Assembly: GCF_011455695.1 (NCBI RefSeq)
Contig: NZ_CP015030.1
Coordinates: 1,488,001 to 1,552,000, forward strand
Origin: Mannheimia granulomatis
GTDB lineage: Bacteria > Pseudomonadota > Gammaproteobacteria > Enterobacterales > Pasteurellaceae
Length of the DNA: 64,000 nt
Reading direction: 5' to 3'
Part shown: positions 40,599 to 51,038 of the stretch, one piece after another
Position numbering within the stretch: the first letter of the stretch is position 1
How the letters are laid out: the number at the start of each line of letters is the position of its first letter
Program-made: the position numbers and the translations under genes
The notes under the pieces: generated by a model
Told to the model about the DNA's origin: nothing
What the model saw: the letters and a program-made list of their open reading frames with translations, nothing else
Database searches by the model: none

Positions 40599-42095
40599 TC
40601 ATCCTAGATATTTCCTCGCTGTTTCCTGATCCGAAAAATGCAACTTCTCCGCCCCAATTATTTGATAATCTTCGTGGCCTTTACCTGTAATTAAAATCAC
40701 GTCACTAGCTTTAGCTTGTTCGATTGCCGTTTTAATCGCTTCTTCACGATTGTGGATAACTTGCACAGCAGCTGGATTTTCGAAACCTTTAACAATATCT
40801 GCCATAATATTTTGGTTGTTTTCTGTACGAGGGTTATCGTCCGTAGCAATCACTTTATCCGCAAGTTTTTCTGCAATTGTTGCCATTAATGGGCGTTTGC
40901 CCGCATCTCTGTCTCCGCCACAGCCGAAAATGCAGTAAAGTTCGCCTTTGCAATGCAAACGTGCAGCCTGTAGGGCTTTTTCTAAGGCATCAGGCGTATG
41001 GGCATAGTCCACAATCACCATCGGTTTGTTTGGTGCGGTAATACATTCCATTCTGCCGGCTACACCCACTAAATTTGGGGCGGTTTTTACTAATTCATTA
41101 ATATTAAAGCCAAGCGCCAGCAAGCCGGCAAAAGCAGTGAGTAGATTACTCACATTGAACGCCCCGATTAAGCGACTGCTAAGTTCACCATTTCCCCAAC
41201 TTGAAGCAAATTTAATGCTTGCCCCTTGGAGGGTAAATTTTACCTCTGTGGCTTTCACAAAACGGTGGTTACTTAAAAAATCCGGCTGAGAGCTAACAGC
41301 AACCGCATTTGGTAATTTGTTTAGCCATTTTGCACCGATTTCATCATCAGCATTGATTACTTGAGCTTGGGTTTTCAGCTCACTGAATAAACGAAATTTG
41401 GCTTCGGCGTATTCTTCCATTGTGTTGTGGTAATCGAGATGATCGCGACTTAAGTTTGTGAATATTGCCAAATCAAATTCTAAAGCTTCCGCTCTAAATT
41501 GAGCTAGTCCGTGTGAACTGACTTCCATCGCACAGAAATCTGCCCCTTGTTCTACAAAATCAGCTAAATTGCGTTGGATTTCAATCGCAGAGCCTGTGGT
41601 ATTTACTGCCTCTTGTACTTTGCCATATAAACCGTTGCCGATGGTTCCCATCACTGCAGATTTTCCACCTAATAAATTCCGCCATTGTGCTAGTAATTGA
41701 GCCGTAGTCGTTTTTCCGTTAGTGCCAGTAATGCCCGATAAGATTAGTTTTTGTGATGGATTGTCGTAAAACGCTCCGGCAATCTCAGACAGTAATTTGG
41801 GAAGATGTGGTACCGAAACTACCTTACAACAAGCGGTACGATCTAGGTTAAATTTTGCAAATGCAGGATCTAACTCAACTTCAAATTGATCATCATCCGC
41901 TTCTGCCAACACAAGGCTTGCACCTTGCTCAATCGCTTTATTAATAAATTGTCTGCCATCAACTTGGTGACCTTTTAATGCCACAAAGAGATCGCCTTGT
42001 TTGATTTGGCGGCTATCCAAGGTCATTTCATTTAGCTCGGTTAATTCTTCAACCCAAGCATCTAGCTCTGTCAGAAAAGGAAGTAAACGTTTCAT
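40599..42095 (-). CDS. murE: UDP-MurNAc-L-Ala-D-Glu--meso-diaminopimelate ligase
   Basis: 498-residue Mur ligase. [15 protein letters not shown] is the ATP loop and [11 protein letters not shown] contains the DNPR motif specific for meso-diaminopimelate, as expected for a Gram-negative wall. An uptake word at 41829-41837 encodes RTAC. It begins 8 bp after ftsI. Confidence 0.96.
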   Translation of the reverse strand: MKRLLPFLTELDAWVEELTELNEMTLDSRQIKQGDLFVALKGHQVDGRQFINKAIEQGASLVLAEADDDQFEVELDPAFAKFNLDRTACCKVVSVPHLPKLLSEIAGAFYDNPSQKLILSGITGTNGKTTTAQLLAQWRNLLGGKSAVMGTIGNGLYGKVQEAVNTTGSAIEIQRNLADFVEQGADFCAMEVSSHGLAQFRAEALEFDLAIFTNLSRDHLDYHNTMEEYAEAKFRLFSELKTQAQVINADDEIGAKWLNKLPNAVAVSSQPDFLSNHRFVKATEVKFTLQGASIKFASSWGNGELSSRLIGAFNVSNLLTAFAGLLALGFNINELVKTAPNLVGVAGRMECITAPNKPMVIVDYAHTPDALEKALQAARLHCKGELYCIFGCGGDRDAGKRPLMATIAEKLADKVIATDDNPRTENNQNIMADIVKGFENPAAVQVIHNREEAIKTAIEQAKASDVILITGKGHEDYQIIGAEKLHFSDQETARKYLG

Positions 42096-42103
42096 AGTGT
42101 GCC

Positions 42104-44164
42104 TTAATTAACTCTGCGTTCTAATTTTATTTCACGTACTGCACTTTGTGTGTCTTCAGTTAAATTATCCGGCTTGATATTACGTTGTTTCAGCGTATAA
42201 CCCATAATGCGGGAGAAAAGTGGGGCGGAAACAAAACCACCGTAATAGTTACCGGCTTTTGGTTCATTCACTAATACTACTAACGCAAAACGCGGATCAC
42301 TTGCCGGGGCTAAACCGGCGGTATAAGCGATATATTTTTCTACATATTTGCCGTTTTCTAATTTACGGGCTGTACCGGTTTTAATCGCAACACGGTAGCC
42401 GTCTACTGCCGCACGCTGCCCACCTTCGCCTTTAGCTGCCACACTTTCCATCATATGTACAACATCTCGGGTGATTTTTTCCGGCAATACACGCTCACCG
42501 ATCACTGGCGGATCCACTTTAGTAATCGACAGCGGACGATAAATACCGAAACTGCCTAAGGTTGCATAAGCTCGTGCAAGTTGTAATGGCGTTACATTTA
42601 AGCCATATCCATAAGAGAGCGTTGCCCGTTCAATATCTGCCCAGCGTTTGCGATCACCATTAGACCCTCGCTGCTCGCCTAGCCCTAATCCGGTATCTTT
42701 ACCAAAGCCGATTTTGGTGTAAGTATCTACTAAAGCAGTCGATGGCATACGTAATGCTAAGCGGCTCACCCCAATATTACTGGATTTCTGCAAAATTCCG
42801 GTAAGCGTTAAGCTATCTCTTGGAGCAACGTCTTTAATGGTATGTCCATTTACCACAAACGGACGAGTGCTGATAACTTCATCACGATAAGTTACCCCTT
42901 GCTGTAATGCAGTTAAAACAGTAAAAGGTTTTACTGTTGATCCTGGTTCAAAAGTATCGGTAATTGCGCGGTTACGCATTAGCTCAGGCTTGAAGCTGTC
43001 TCTCTTATTCGGGTTGAAAGATGGTGCATTTGCCATCGCCAGAATCTCACCGGTCTGTACATCTACCAACACGGCTGTACCCGACTCTGCATTATTTTCC
43101 TGAACCGCTTTTTTAATCTCACCGTAAACCATTGATTGCAATTCTTCATCAATGCTAAGCATCACATCTTGCGGATCGTATTGTTTTTCCGAACGAATAT
43201 TTTCAACAATATTACCTTTAGCATCTTTACGAATAATTTGCTTACCGTTTTTACCGATAAGCAGTGAATCAAAGCTACGCTCTAAACCTTCAGAGCCATG
43301 CATATCATCTTTATCAGTAAAACCGATAAGTTGGGAAGACTCTTCCGCTAATGGATAAAAACGGCGAGATTCCACTTTCACTACCAATGCACTAATATCA
43401 AGTTCTTTTGCATATTCGCTAATCGCTTCCGATTCGTGGCGGGAAAGATAAACAAATCGCTGACGGTTTTTTGCATAAAGTTCGGTCATTACATCATTGT
43501 ATGCACGTCCGATTTCTTTACTTAATGCCTGAAATTTTTTGCGTTCTAATTCGGCATTTTCATTATCCAAACGCAAAAAAACAGAATTCGGATTATTTCG
43601 TACTTTTTCAAGTAAGGTGTTGTAATCCAATCCTGTTACTTGAGAAAGCTGTGTCCAATAGCCCTCACTTTTAGTATTTAGCGTAGAGCGAGGGTCAAAA
43701 TCCACTTTCTCTTTGGAAACATTTTTCTTTTCAATAAATTTATTAACGCTTGCCTCAATCTTGCTTTTAGATGTTTCCATCTCAATTGCCAAGGCTCGCC
43801 AACTTTCGTTTGATCGGCGTAGCTTAGTGTCAAAATATTCTCTTGGATCTAAAGTTAATGAATACATTGGCACACTGATAGAGAGGAAGCGTCCGTTGCG
43901 ATCTAAAATTCTACCACGAGTAAATTGTAGTTCTTTAGTCCGCAGTGAGCGGTTATTTGCTTCTTTAATTAATCTTTCCGAATCAACAAGTTGAATATAA
44001 GCTGCTTGGCCTAACAAGCCGGCAACCATGACAACCATCAAAAAAGCAACAACCGCAAAACGTTTTGGTAAAAAACTCGGTAATTTTTTACTGTCTGCTT
44101 TTGGAGATTCTGCTTTATTAATAGGCGTTTCTTTTTTACGCTTTAATTTGACTGATGTAACCAT
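42104..44164 (-). CDS. ftsI: Septal transpeptidase FtsI (PBP3), with an enlarged N-terminal module
   Basis: 686 residues: membrane helix at about 34-56, pedestal module, then the transpeptidase domain with active-site GSTVKPF, SSN and KTGTARK motifs. It crosslinks septal peptidoglycan with FtsW. E. coli FtsI has 588 residues. Here the stretch from WRALA (residue 122 on) to RFVYLSR (about 236-242) is about 120 residues against about 30 in E. coli. This is an insertion of roughly 90 residues, rich in Lys, Glu and Asn. Confidence 0.95.
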   Translation of the reverse strand: MVTSVKLKRKKETPINKAESPKADSKKLPSFLPKRFAVVAFLMVVMVAGLLGQAAYIQLVDSERLIKEANNRSLRTKELQFTRGRILDRNGRFLSISVPMYSLTLDPREYFDTKLRRSNESWRALAIEMETSKSKIEASVNKFIEKKNVSKEKVDFDPRSTLNTKSEGYWTQLSQVTGLDYNTLLEKVRNNPNSVFLRLDNENAELERKKFQALSKEIGRAYNDVMTELYAKNRQRFVYLSRHESEAISEYAKELDISALVVKVESRRFYPLAEESSQLIGFTDKDDMHGSEGLERSFDSLLIGKNGKQIIRKDAKGNIVENIRSEKQYDPQDVMLSIDEELQSMVYGEIKKAVQENNAESGTAVLVDVQTGEILAMANAPSFNPNKRDSFKPELMRNRAITDTFEPGSTVKPFTVLTALQQGVTYRDEVISTRPFVVNGHTIKDVAPRDSLTLTGILQKSSNIGVSRLALRMPSTALVDTYTKIGFGKDTGLGLGEQRGSNGDRKRWADIERATLSYGYGLNVTPLQLARAYATLGSFGIYRPLSITKVDPPVIGERVLPEKITRDVVHMMESVAAKGEGGQRAAVDGYRVAIKTGTARKLENGKYVEKYIAYTAGLAPASDPRFALVVLVNEPKAGNYYGGFVSAPLFSRIMGYTLKQRNIKPDNLTEDTQSAVREIKLERRVN

Positions 44165-44166
44165 TT

Positions 44167-44478
44167 TTATTCAACTAAAATTATTTCTTGCTCTTTTTTA
44201 ATCGGTTGTAAACCAAAGGACTTCGCTGCAGCATCTACCCTTGCCCTTCCACTGCGACTGTTTTCTTCCAGCAACAAATTCGTATACTGACTTTCTAATC
44301 GCTGATTAGCTTGTATAAGCTGCCCTTGCTCACTAACTAATAAACGGGTTTGGTGTGTTACCCAAATTGTAGCAACCGCTGAAATAACCACGCCTATCAA
44401 TAGTAAAATCGCGACCTTGTTATGACTAAAAATGTCATCAATAATAATTTGATGTAAAGGATAACGTTCGTTTGACAT
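44167..44478 (-). CDS. ftsL: Cell division protein FtsL
   Basis: 103-residue bitopic protein: short cytoplasmic tail, one helix at about 20-40, then a periplasmic leucine-zipper-like coiled coil that pairs with FtsB and binds FtsQ. The C-terminal EEQEIILVE-type tail is acidic. The position between rsmH and ftsI (2 bp before the ftsI start) is diagnostic. Confidence 0.92.
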   Translation of the reverse strand: MSNERYPLHQIIIDDIFSHNKVAILLLIGVVISAVATIWVTHQTRLLVSEQGQLIQANQRLESQYTNLLLEENSRSGRARVDAAAKSFGLQPIKKEQEIILVE

Positions 44479-44493
44479 AGCGATTCCTATAAA

Positions 44494-45432
44494 TTAACGC
44501 TTTTCGGCAATACGTAATACTGCACTACGCGAGCGAGCATTTGCTTCAATTTCAGCTTCACTCGGCATAATTGCTTTACCGATGGTTTTTAGTGGAATAT
44601 TTTTATTCAGCTCAGATTCTAAAATCGGTAATCCTCTCGGTACTTCCATTCCTTTACTATGCTTACGCATAAACTGCTTGACCATACGGTCTTCAAGAGA
44701 ATGGAAACTGATAATCGACAAACGGCCTTCCGGTGCCAATACACTTAAAGCTGCATTTAAGGCTTTCTCCAACTCATCTAATTCACTATTAATAAAAATT
44801 CGAATTGCTTGGAATGAACGAGTCGCAGGGTGTTTATGTTTATCTTTAAACGGCACTGCATCGCTAATAATTTGCGCTAATTGTAAAGTACGGGAAATTT
44901 TTTCATTTGCAGATTTATTGTAAGAAACGACCGCTTGTGCAATACGTTTAGCAAAACGCTCTTCACCAAATTCTTTCAGCACCCATGCTAAATCATCCAC
45001 TGAAACTTGTGCCAGCCACTCTGCAGCAGATAAACCTTTGGTAGTATCCATGCGCATATCCAAAGGCCCATCACGCATAAAGCTAAAACCGCGTTCAGCT
45101 TCATCAAGCTGTGGGGAAGATACACCTAAATCTAATAATATTCCGTCAATTTTGCCTATTAATCCCATCTCCTCACAGATTTCAGGAATAGCAGAAAAAG
45201 CCGTATGTTTGATTTGAAAACGAACGTCGCTGATAGTGTTCGCCTCTGCAATAGCACGAGGATCACGGTCTGTTGCAATTAAACGACCATAGTCACCTAA
45301 CTTAGAAAGAATTAAACGAGAATGACCTCCTCGCCCGAAAGTGCCGTCAATATAAATACCGTTTGGCTTAATTGCTAAACCTTCAACAGCTTCGTGCAAA
45401 AGAACGGTAATATGTTTTGGAGAATCACTCAT
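44494..45432 (-). CDS. rsmH: 16S rRNA (cytosine1402-N4)-methyltransferase
   Basis: 312 residues. [15 protein letters not shown] is the S-adenosylmethionine site, [12 protein letters not shown] and [16 protein letters not shown] follow. It methylates the N4 of C1402, the same nucleotide whose ribose is methylated by RsmI, also encoded in this window (9328-10200). An in-frame uptake word (44930-44938) encodes QAV. Confidence 0.96.
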   Translation of the reverse strand: MSDSPKHITVLLHEAVEGLAIKPNGIYIDGTFGRGGHSRLILSKLGDYGRLIATDRDPRAIAEANTISDVRFQIKHTAFSAIPEICEEMGLIGKIDGILLDLGVSSPQLDEAERGFSFMRDGPLDMRMDTTKGLSAAEWLAQVSVDDLAWVLKEFGEERFAKRIAQAVVSYNKSANEKISRTLQLAQIISDAVPFKDKHKHPATRSFQAIRIFINSELDELEKALNAALSVLAPEGRLSIISFHSLEDRMVKQFMRKHSKGMEVPRGLPILESELNKNIPLKTIGKAIMPSEAEIEANARSRSAVLRIAEKR

Positions 45433-45451
45433 CTGCGGTTCCGATTATTTG

Positions 45452-45910
45452 TTATAGAGAAAGATTTTTCAGTGCATCGCAATCCAACATTTCTGCTGAA
45501 CTACCAAAAGCAAGATCCTCGGCAATTTGAGCCTGCCATTGTTTATCTTGCCAAATTTCAAATTTATTTAACTGCCCAACTAGCATAATTTGCTGTTCAA
45601 GTTGAGCATGCTGACGTAACGCCGGGCTTAATAACACACGCCCTGCAGAATCCATTTCACATTCGGTTGCAAAGCCTTGCATCACACGTTGGATTCTTCG
45701 CTGAACGGGGTCAAAATTCGACAATGCCAATAATTTTTGCTCAACCGTTTCCCATTCATGTAATGGATAAAGCAACAAACATGGTTGGCGAATATCTACG
45801 GTACAAACCAAAATGCCGTGATGCTTTTCTAACAATTCGGCACGATAACGTGTCGGAATTGCGATCCGCCCTTTACTATCAATGCTGATTGAACTAACAC
45901 CACGAAACAT
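45452..45910 (-). CDS. mraZ: Transcriptional regulator MraZ
   Basis: 152 residues with two AbrB-like swapped-hairpin half-domains ([14 protein letters not shown] near residue 10 and [16 protein letters not shown] near residue 88). It is the first gene of the dcw cluster and is known to repress its own operon by binding TGGGN repeats upstream. Three such boxes are visible just ahead of the gene. Confidence 0.95.
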   Translation of the reverse strand: MFRGVSSISIDSKGRIAIPTRYRAELLEKHHGILVCTVDIRQPCLLLYPLHEWETVEQKLLALSNFDPVQRRIQRVMQGFATECEMDSAGRVLLSPALRQHAQLEQQIMLVGQLNKFEIWQDKQWQAQIAEDLAFGSSAEMLDCDALKNLSL

Positions 45911-45954
45911 TTTTGATCTTTACCTTATTTAGAAGAGATGAAATTAGGAAAAAG

Positions 45955-45979
45955 TTCCACAATACTCCACTTTTTCCCA
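45955..45979 (-). promoter_or_regulatory. Three MraZ boxes upstream of mraZ
   Basis: On the minus strand the repeats read TGGGA (45975-45979), TGGAG (45965-45969) and TGGAA (45955-45959), with exactly 5-bp spacers and a 10-bp period. This matches the known MraZ site architecture of three direct TGGGN repeats; only the first fully fits TGGG. Confidence 0.82.
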
Positions 45980-45991
45980 CTTAATTGATGA

Positions 45992-46020
45992 ATTTTATAG
46001 ATTAGTTGTACATCTATCAA
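45992..46020 (-). promoter_or_regulatory. Candidate Pmra promoter driving the dcw cluster
   Basis: Minus strand -35 TTGATA (46015-46020) and -10 TAAAAT (45992-45997) with a 17-bp spacer; an overlapping TATAAA gives a 15-bp alternative. Expected start near 45985, so bound MraZ would sit over the initial transcribed region. Confidence 0.72.
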
Positions 46021-46045
46021 GGAGTTTTAGTTTCTTTACAAAATG

Positions 46046-46072
46046 AAAGCCCATCTTTTCAGATAGGCTTTT
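46046..46072 (-). terminator. Terminator after the rnr operon, insulating Pmra
   Basis: AAAGCCCATC/GATAGGCTTT stem with one C-A mismatch and a 6-nt loop. It lies between the small membrane gene and the mra promoter on the same strand. The tail is only moderately T-rich. Confidence 0.55.
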
Positions 46073-46113
46073 GCGATTTTTAACTGTTTTTGCAAATTTT
46101 TACTAAAAATAAA

Positions 46114-46141
46114 CCGCTTGAATCATTGAATATACAAGCGG
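46114..46141. repeat. Inverted uptake-core pair downstream of the rnr operon
   Basis: CCGCTTG/CAAGCGG, 7-bp stem with a 14-nt loop, 16 bp past the stop of the small membrane gene. The order of arms is reversed relative to other pairs (tail-to-tail). Confidence 0.6.
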
Positions 46142-46157
46142 CTACTTCCATTTAGTT

Positions 46158-46427
46158 CTATTTACGTTCTAGCACGAACTTTCCCCCTGCAATCACGCCA
46201 TAAACGATCCAATAAAGTAGAATTGAACCAAAAAATAGCGTAGTGGTGTGAGGCAACCAATAATAGATCCCTAACACTTCAACTGTACGGCATTCTAGGC
46301 GTTGCGTATCGGTTAACTGAGTTAAATTACCGCAATCATAAGGGAGATAAGTGAACACAAAATAACTGATTACCGCCATCAATAATGCAAATAAAATGCT
46401 AAACAGAATCTGTTTTTTGTAGTTCAT
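46158..46427 (-). CDS. Small two-helix membrane protein, unknown
   Basis: 89 residues with hydrophobic helices at about 7-28 and 60-82. Between them is a periplasmic or cytoplasmic loop holding two cysteines (YDCGNLT and LECRTVE). Its ATG directly abuts the rnr stop (TAAATG), with AGAGGAA as ribosome site inside the end of rnr, so it is coupled to rnr. I do not recognise the family. Confidence 0.75.
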   Translation of the reverse strand: MNYKKQILFSILFALLMAVISYFVFTYLPYDCGNLTQLTDTQRLECRTVEVLGIYYWLPHTTTLFFGSILLYWIVYGVIAGGKFVLERK

Positions 46428-48827
46428 TTATTCCTCTGATTTTTTAGTTTTAGCCGAGCTTTTCTTTTTAGCTACTTTCGGTTTACTAGCGGTTGTTTTT
46501 CTACTTTTTCTTACCGATTTTGCCGGCTTTTTCTCTGCTTTTTGGGCTTTTTTCACCGTTTTAGGTTCTTTGAAAATAGGCTTTGTCGCCTCTAACTTAG
46601 CCTTTTTCCTTGCTGTTTTACCACTTTTTTTGTGCTCGGTAAGCAGTTCAAAATCAATTTTTTTCTCATCGAGATTGACATTAATCACCTTCACACGCAC
46701 CGCATCGCCTAAACGATACATCACCCCGCTACCACCAACTAAACGTTGACGGTCAGCATCATAGTGATAATAATCATTATCCAAGGTTGAAATATGCACC
46801 AAGCCATCAATTAGTAGCTCGTTGAGCTTCACAAACAAACCAAAGCCGGTTACGCTTGAAATCACACCATCAAATTCTGCACCAAGATGATCTTGCATAA
46901 ATTCGCATTTTAACCAATCTGCGACCTCTCTTGTCGCCTCATCCGCACGGCGTTCGGTAGCGGAACATTTATCACCAAACTGGTCGATATCATCGAGCTT
47001 GTAGTGATAACCGCCACCATCAGTGTAATGCCTTTTATTGCCTTTACCCTTTTCAATTAAATATTTAATTGCTCGATGCAACAATAAATCAGGGTAGCGG
47101 CGAATCGGTGAGGTAAAATGAGCATATTCGCTTAATGCTAAACCGAAGTGCCCTATATTATCCGCTGCATAAACAGCCTGTTTCAGCGAACGTAACAACA
47201 TGGTTTGAATAAGTTCTTTGTCTGCCCGCTTCGCAATTTGCTCAAGCAGAATACCGTAATCTTTCGGACTCGGTTCTAAACCCACATCCCAAGTCAAACC
47301 ACATTCACGCACAAAGGATTTAAAGCTCATCACTTTTTCTTCACTTGGCTTGTCGTGAATGCGGTATAGTGCCGGTTCGTTGGCTTGCTCGACAAAACGA
47401 GCCGCAGCAATGTTTGCCAGAATCATACACTCTTCAATTAGCTTGTGAGCATCGTTACGAATAAGCGGCTCAATGCGTTCAATCCGACCTTGCGGATTAA
47501 AAATAAATTGATTTTCAATGGTTTCAAACTCAATTGCCCCACGTTTATGACGTGCTTTCATGAGAATTTTGAACATAGCATAAAGCTCTTCAATATGAGG
47601 CACTAGCGGAGCATAACGTTCACGTAAGGCTTCATCTCCCTCTAACATTTTCCATACTTTTGTATAGGTGAGGCGAGCGTGTGAATTCATTACTGCTTCA
47701 TAAAATTGGTAGCTTGTTAGCTCACCTTTTGCAGAAAGCGTCATCTCTGCTACTAAACATAAACGATCTACTTGTGGATTAAGTGAACATAAGCCGTTTG
47801 AAAGCACTTCTGGCAACATTGGGATTACTCGATTTGGGAAATAAACTGAATTTCCTCGATTTAGAGCTTCAAGATCTAATGCCGTTTTTGGGCGAACATA
47901 GTAACTTACATCAGCAATCGCCACCCATAAACGCCAGCCATCCCCCTCTTTGCGAGCAAACACCGCATCATCAAAATCCCGGGCATCTTCACCATCAATG
48001 GTAATAAGTGGTAATGCACGCAAATCAACTCGACCTTGTTTTGCCTCTTCCGGCACTTCTTCACTGGTAAATTGGCGAATCTGTTTTTCTACGCCATCCG
48101 GCCAAGCGTGAGGAATATCATGGTTGCGTAAAGCAATTTCAATTTCCATCCCCGGAGCCAAATTATCCCCTAAGATTTCGGTAATAGCACCGACCGGGCG
48201 GCTGAAACTGGCTTTCCGTTCTTGTAGTTCAACCACAACAACTTGTCCCATTCTTGCTCCCATACGATATTCATCGGGAATCAAAATATCTTGATTGATA
48301 CGGCTGTCATCCGGCACGACAAAACCAATCCCGCTTTCAAGGAAAAAGCGGCCGACTATCTGTTTCTTACGTGCTTCAAGCACTCGTACAATTCGTACTT
48401 CTTTACGCCCACGGCGATCGGTCCCATTTGGTTGGGCTAATACAAAGTCACCGTGCATTACACGAACCATTTGAGCATTAGGAATAAACCAATCTTCACT
48501 TTTAATGGATTTTTCACTACCTTCTACCTGTAAAAATCCATAGCCATCACGATGGCCTATCACCGTTCCTTTAATTAAATCCATTTTTTCCGGCAAGGCA
48601 TAACGCTTACCTTTAGTAAAAACCAATTCACCGTCATTTTCCATCGCACGTAAACGGCGACGAATACCTTCCGCTCGCTCTTCATCATAAATATGAAATG
48701 CTTCTAGCAACTCATCGCGGCTCATTGGAGCGTTATATTCACGGATGGTCTCTAAAATAAATTCTCGGCTTGGCACCGGATTTTCATATTTTTCTAATTC
48801 TTTTTGATAATTTGGATCGACTATCAT
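46428..48827 (-). CDS. rnr: Ribonuclease R
   Basis: 799-residue RNB-family 3'-5' exoribonuclease able to degrade structured RNA. Order: N-terminal helix-turn-helix, two cold-shock domains (one around [13 protein letters not shown]), the catalytic RNB domain with [15 protein letters not shown] (four Asp), an S1 domain near residue 640-725, and a Lys/Ala-rich basic tail. AAGGAGG 5-6 bp before the ATG at 48827 is a near-perfect ribosome site. Confidence 0.96.
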   Translation of the reverse strand: MIVDPNYQKELEKYENPVPSREFILETIREYNAPMSRDELLEAFHIYDEERAEGIRRRLRAMENDGELVFTKGKRYALPEKMDLIKGTVIGHRDGYGFLQVEGSEKSIKSEDWFIPNAQMVRVMHGDFVLAQPNGTDRRGRKEVRIVRVLEARKKQIVGRFFLESGIGFVVPDDSRINQDILIPDEYRMGARMGQVVVVELQERKASFSRPVGAITEILGDNLAPGMEIEIALRNHDIPHAWPDGVEKQIRQFTSEEVPEEAKQGRVDLRALPLITIDGEDARDFDDAVFARKEGDGWRLWVAIADVSYYVRPKTALDLEALNRGNSVYFPNRVIPMLPEVLSNGLCSLNPQVDRLCLVAEMTLSAKGELTSYQFYEAVMNSHARLTYTKVWKMLEGDEALRERYAPLVPHIEELYAMFKILMKARHKRGAIEFETIENQFIFNPQGRIERIEPLIRNDAHKLIEECMILANIAAARFVEQANEPALYRIHDKPSEEKVMSFKSFVRECGLTWDVGLEPSPKDYGILLEQIAKRADKELIQTMLLRSLKQAVYAADNIGHFGLALSEYAHFTSPIRRYPDLLLHRAIKYLIEKGKGNKRHYTDGGGYHYKLDDIDQFGDKCSATERRADEATREVADWLKCEFMQDHLGAEFDGVISSVTGFGLFVKLNELLIDGLVHISTLDNDYYHYDADRQRLVGGSGVMYRLGDAVRVKVINVNLDEKKIDFELLTEHKKSGKTARKKAKLEATKPIFKEPKTVKKAQKAEKKPAKSVRKSRKTTASKPKVAKKKSSAKTKKSEE

Positions 48828-48970
48828 AGCATCCTCCTTTATTGGTAATATCTTGCCCTATTCTAACTGACTTTCAGATAAAGTGGTAAAAAATCACTCA
48901 AATTTGACCGCTTACCATTTTTCCAGATTTCGTTATATAATTAGTTTTTTATTTTATTTGAGGAAAAATA

Positions 48971-49291
48971 ATGACTTACCCAACTTGCCCTGAATGTAAA
49001 AGCGAAAATACTTATCATGATTCAATTCAATTTGTTTGCCCTGATTGTGCTTATGAATGGACGGGTGAAGAAAATCTACAAGAAGAAGATGTCTTAATTG
49101 TTAAAGACAGCAATGGTAATTTATTATCCGACGGCGATGATGTGTTATTAATCAAAGACCTAAAATTAAAAGGCTCTTCTGAGGTACTGAAAAAAGGCAC
49201 TAAATTCAAAGGGATACGCTTAGTCAATGGCGATCATAATGTCGATTGCGGCAAAATTATGCTTAAATCTGAATTTCTGAAAAAGGCATAA
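48971..49291 (+). CDS. yjdM: Zinc-ribbon protein YjdM (PhnA family)
   Basis: 106 residues. The N-terminal zinc ribbon has cysteine pairs C6/C9 and C23/C26 (CPEC, CPDC), followed by the small beta-barrel PhnA domain ([15 protein letters not shown]). Once linked to phosphonate use in E. coli by location, the biochemical role is uncertain. TTTGAGGAAAAATA precedes the ATG. Divergent from rnr. Confidence 0.9.
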   Translation: MTYPTCPECKSENTYHDSIQFVCPDCAYEWTGEENLQEEDVLIVKDSNGNLLSDGDDVLLIKDLKLKGSSEVLKKGTKFKGIRLVNGDHNVDCGKIMLKSEFLKKA

Positions 49292-49358
49292 AATCTGAAT
49301 ATATAATTGGTCTAAATTAGGCTGCTTTTGCAAATATTATTCAAAAAGGAAACGTGCT

Positions 49359-49859
49359 ATGTTATTTAAAAACACACTTTTGGCTTTATCTGTCTTTTCA
49401 TTATTCACCTTTAATGCACAAGCTGCAGAAAAAACGCAAGCTGCGAATACTACAAAAGCAGCAACACAGCAAAAGGTGGCAGAAGATCCAAATTTAAAAT
49501 CCTTTAATCAAAATGTCAGTATCAATTTAACTCAACGAGGCATTGCAACTCAAAATAATCAAAATATTGTAGTACTCATCTACGAAGTCACTAACAAAGG
49601 TAAAAATAGAATCAAAAATCTCAACTGGTCATCTGCTTTTACTGTAAACAATCAAGTTTTCTTTATCCAAGAAATCAAAACTAAACTGGATAAAGATATT
49701 GCATCAGGTAAAAAAGAAAGTATTACTGTTACTCTACCACTAGATAATTTACCTGAGCCGGCAAAACAAATTTTCTCTACAAATGAAGTGTCGGTTGGTC
49801 ATTTAACTGTAGCAAAACAGATTGATTTTACTAATGGAAAAAAAATCGTTGTAAAATAA
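49359..49859 (+). CDS. Secreted (periplasmic) protein, unknown
   Basis: 166 residues. Signal peptide with likely cleavage after FNAQA (residue 22-23), then a Thr/Ala/Gln-rich linker and a beta-rich domain (IVVLIYEVTNKGKNRIKNLNW). The domain looks like an immunoglobulin-type fold found in proteins of the FxLYD/DUF4352 sort, but that is a guess. AAAAGGAAA is the ribosome site. Closed by a strong terminator shared with znuA. Confidence 0.72.
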   Translation: MLFKNTLLALSVFSLFTFNAQAAEKTQAANTTKAATQQKVAEDPNLKSFNQNVSINLTQRGIATQNNQNIVVLIYEVTNKGKNRIKNLNWSSAFTVNNQVFFIQEIKTKLDKDIASGKKESITVTLPLDNLPEPAKQIFSTNEVSVGHLTVAKQIDFTNGKKIVVK

Positions 49860-49869
49860 TCAGTTACAA

Positions 49870-49913
49870 AAATAGCCCCATTTAACTAACAATATTAAAT
49901 GGGGCTATTTTTA
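49870..49913. terminator. Bidirectional terminator between the secreted protein and znuA
   Basis: Perfect 15-bp stem beginning AAATAGCCCCATTTA with an 11-nt loop and T/A runs at the ends. Confidence 0.9.
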
Positions 49914-49924
49914 TCTATAGGATC

Positions 49925-50884
49925 TTATTTTGTTTTTCCTAAACATAGGCTAAATTCATTTGCCAGCAATTGTAAAAACTCTGGATAAGCCGTTGCACTT
50001 AACTTAATATTTGCACCCAGCGGATCTAACTGCCCTACATTCACTTTCGTTTCTTTAGCCAAAGTTTTAATCACTTTCGGCGTAAATTGCGGTTCTGCAA
50101 ATAAACATTCTGCTTCATGTTTTACAAGATTTTTCTTAATTGCAGCCAATGTTTTTGCTCCCGGAGCGACCGTTGGGTTAATAGTAAATGAACCCAGTGA
50201 ATTTAAACCATAATCACGCTCAAAATAGCCATAAGCATCATGGAAAGTGTAATAGCCTCTGCCTTTTAGTGGTTCCAGTTGTTTCGCAATTTCTGCTTTT
50301 TTAGTGGTTAAACTTGCCTTAAATTTTGCTAAATTCTCCGCAATTTTTGCTTTTTGCTCTGGTAATTGCTCACTCAAACGTGCTGCAATTTGTTCAGCAG
50401 CCAGTTCGCTTGCCTCAGCTGAAAGCCAAATGTGCCAATCTTCATCATGGCTGTGACCGTGATGCTCATGACCTTCATGCTTATGGTCGTGCTTATGTTC
50501 ATGTTTATGTGCATGCTCATGCTTGTGAGCATCATCTTTACTTGCTTTTTTGCTTGCTTTATCGACAATAGCCTCAATAGCCTCTACATCTTCTAATGTC
50601 AGCACTTTCTCTTTAGGCAATTTTTCAATGCTTTTTTCCAAAAAGCCTTCCAAACCATCTCCGATCCAAACCACTAACTGGGCAGATTGCAATTGAGACA
50701 TATCTGAAGGCTTTAAGCTGTAATCATGTGGCGAAGCCGACGCAGGGAGTAATACTTTAGTTTCCGTTACTCCATCGGTAATAGCATTAGCAATAAAACC
50801 TAACGGCTTAATACTGGTTAATACATCCGCTTGAGCAACACCTGCTCCTAAAACGGCTAATCCGATTAATGTTTTTTTGAACAT
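49925..50884 (-). CDS. znuA: High-affinity zinc ABC transporter, periplasmic binding protein
   Basis: 319 residues. Signal peptide cleaved after VAQA, then the cluster A-I solute-binding fold. A His/Asp/Glu-rich loop lies at about residues 115-150 (runs such as HKHEHAHKHEHKHDHKHEGH), typical of ZnuA and thought to capture zinc. No znuB/znuC genes are adjacent. I looked for a Zur palindrome upstream and found none I would defend. Confidence 0.93.
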   Translation of the reverse strand: MFKKTLIGLAVLGAGVAQADVLTSIKPLGFIANAITDGVTETKVLLPASASPHDYSLKPSDMSQLQSAQLVVWIGDGLEGFLEKSIEKLPKEKVLTLEDVEAIEAIVDKASKKASKDDAHKHEHAHKHEHKHDHKHEGHEHHGHSHDEDWHIWLSAEASELAAEQIAARLSEQLPEQKAKIAENLAKFKASLTTKKAEIAKQLEPLKGRGYYTFHDAYGYFERDYGLNSLGSFTINPTVAPGAKTLAAIKKNLVKHEAECLFAEPQFTPKVIKTLAKETKVNVGQLDPLGANIKLSATAYPEFLQLLANEFSLCLGKTK

Positions 50885-51038
50885 AATGTTTTCCCCTATT
50901 TCCTATTTTTCACGAATAATTTAAACCTAGATATTCTAACAAAATCATATAAATTTTCTATAATTTTTTTATGGGTATTTTTCACCTGCGTTTTTCTATA
51001 TACTTGCATTTGCAAAAAAACTAACAAATTTGACCGCT

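Noticed and set aside
50885-51038. Zur operator in the znuA/ubiD gap
   Set aside because: The region is AT-rich but I could not find a palindrome close to the Zur consensus.
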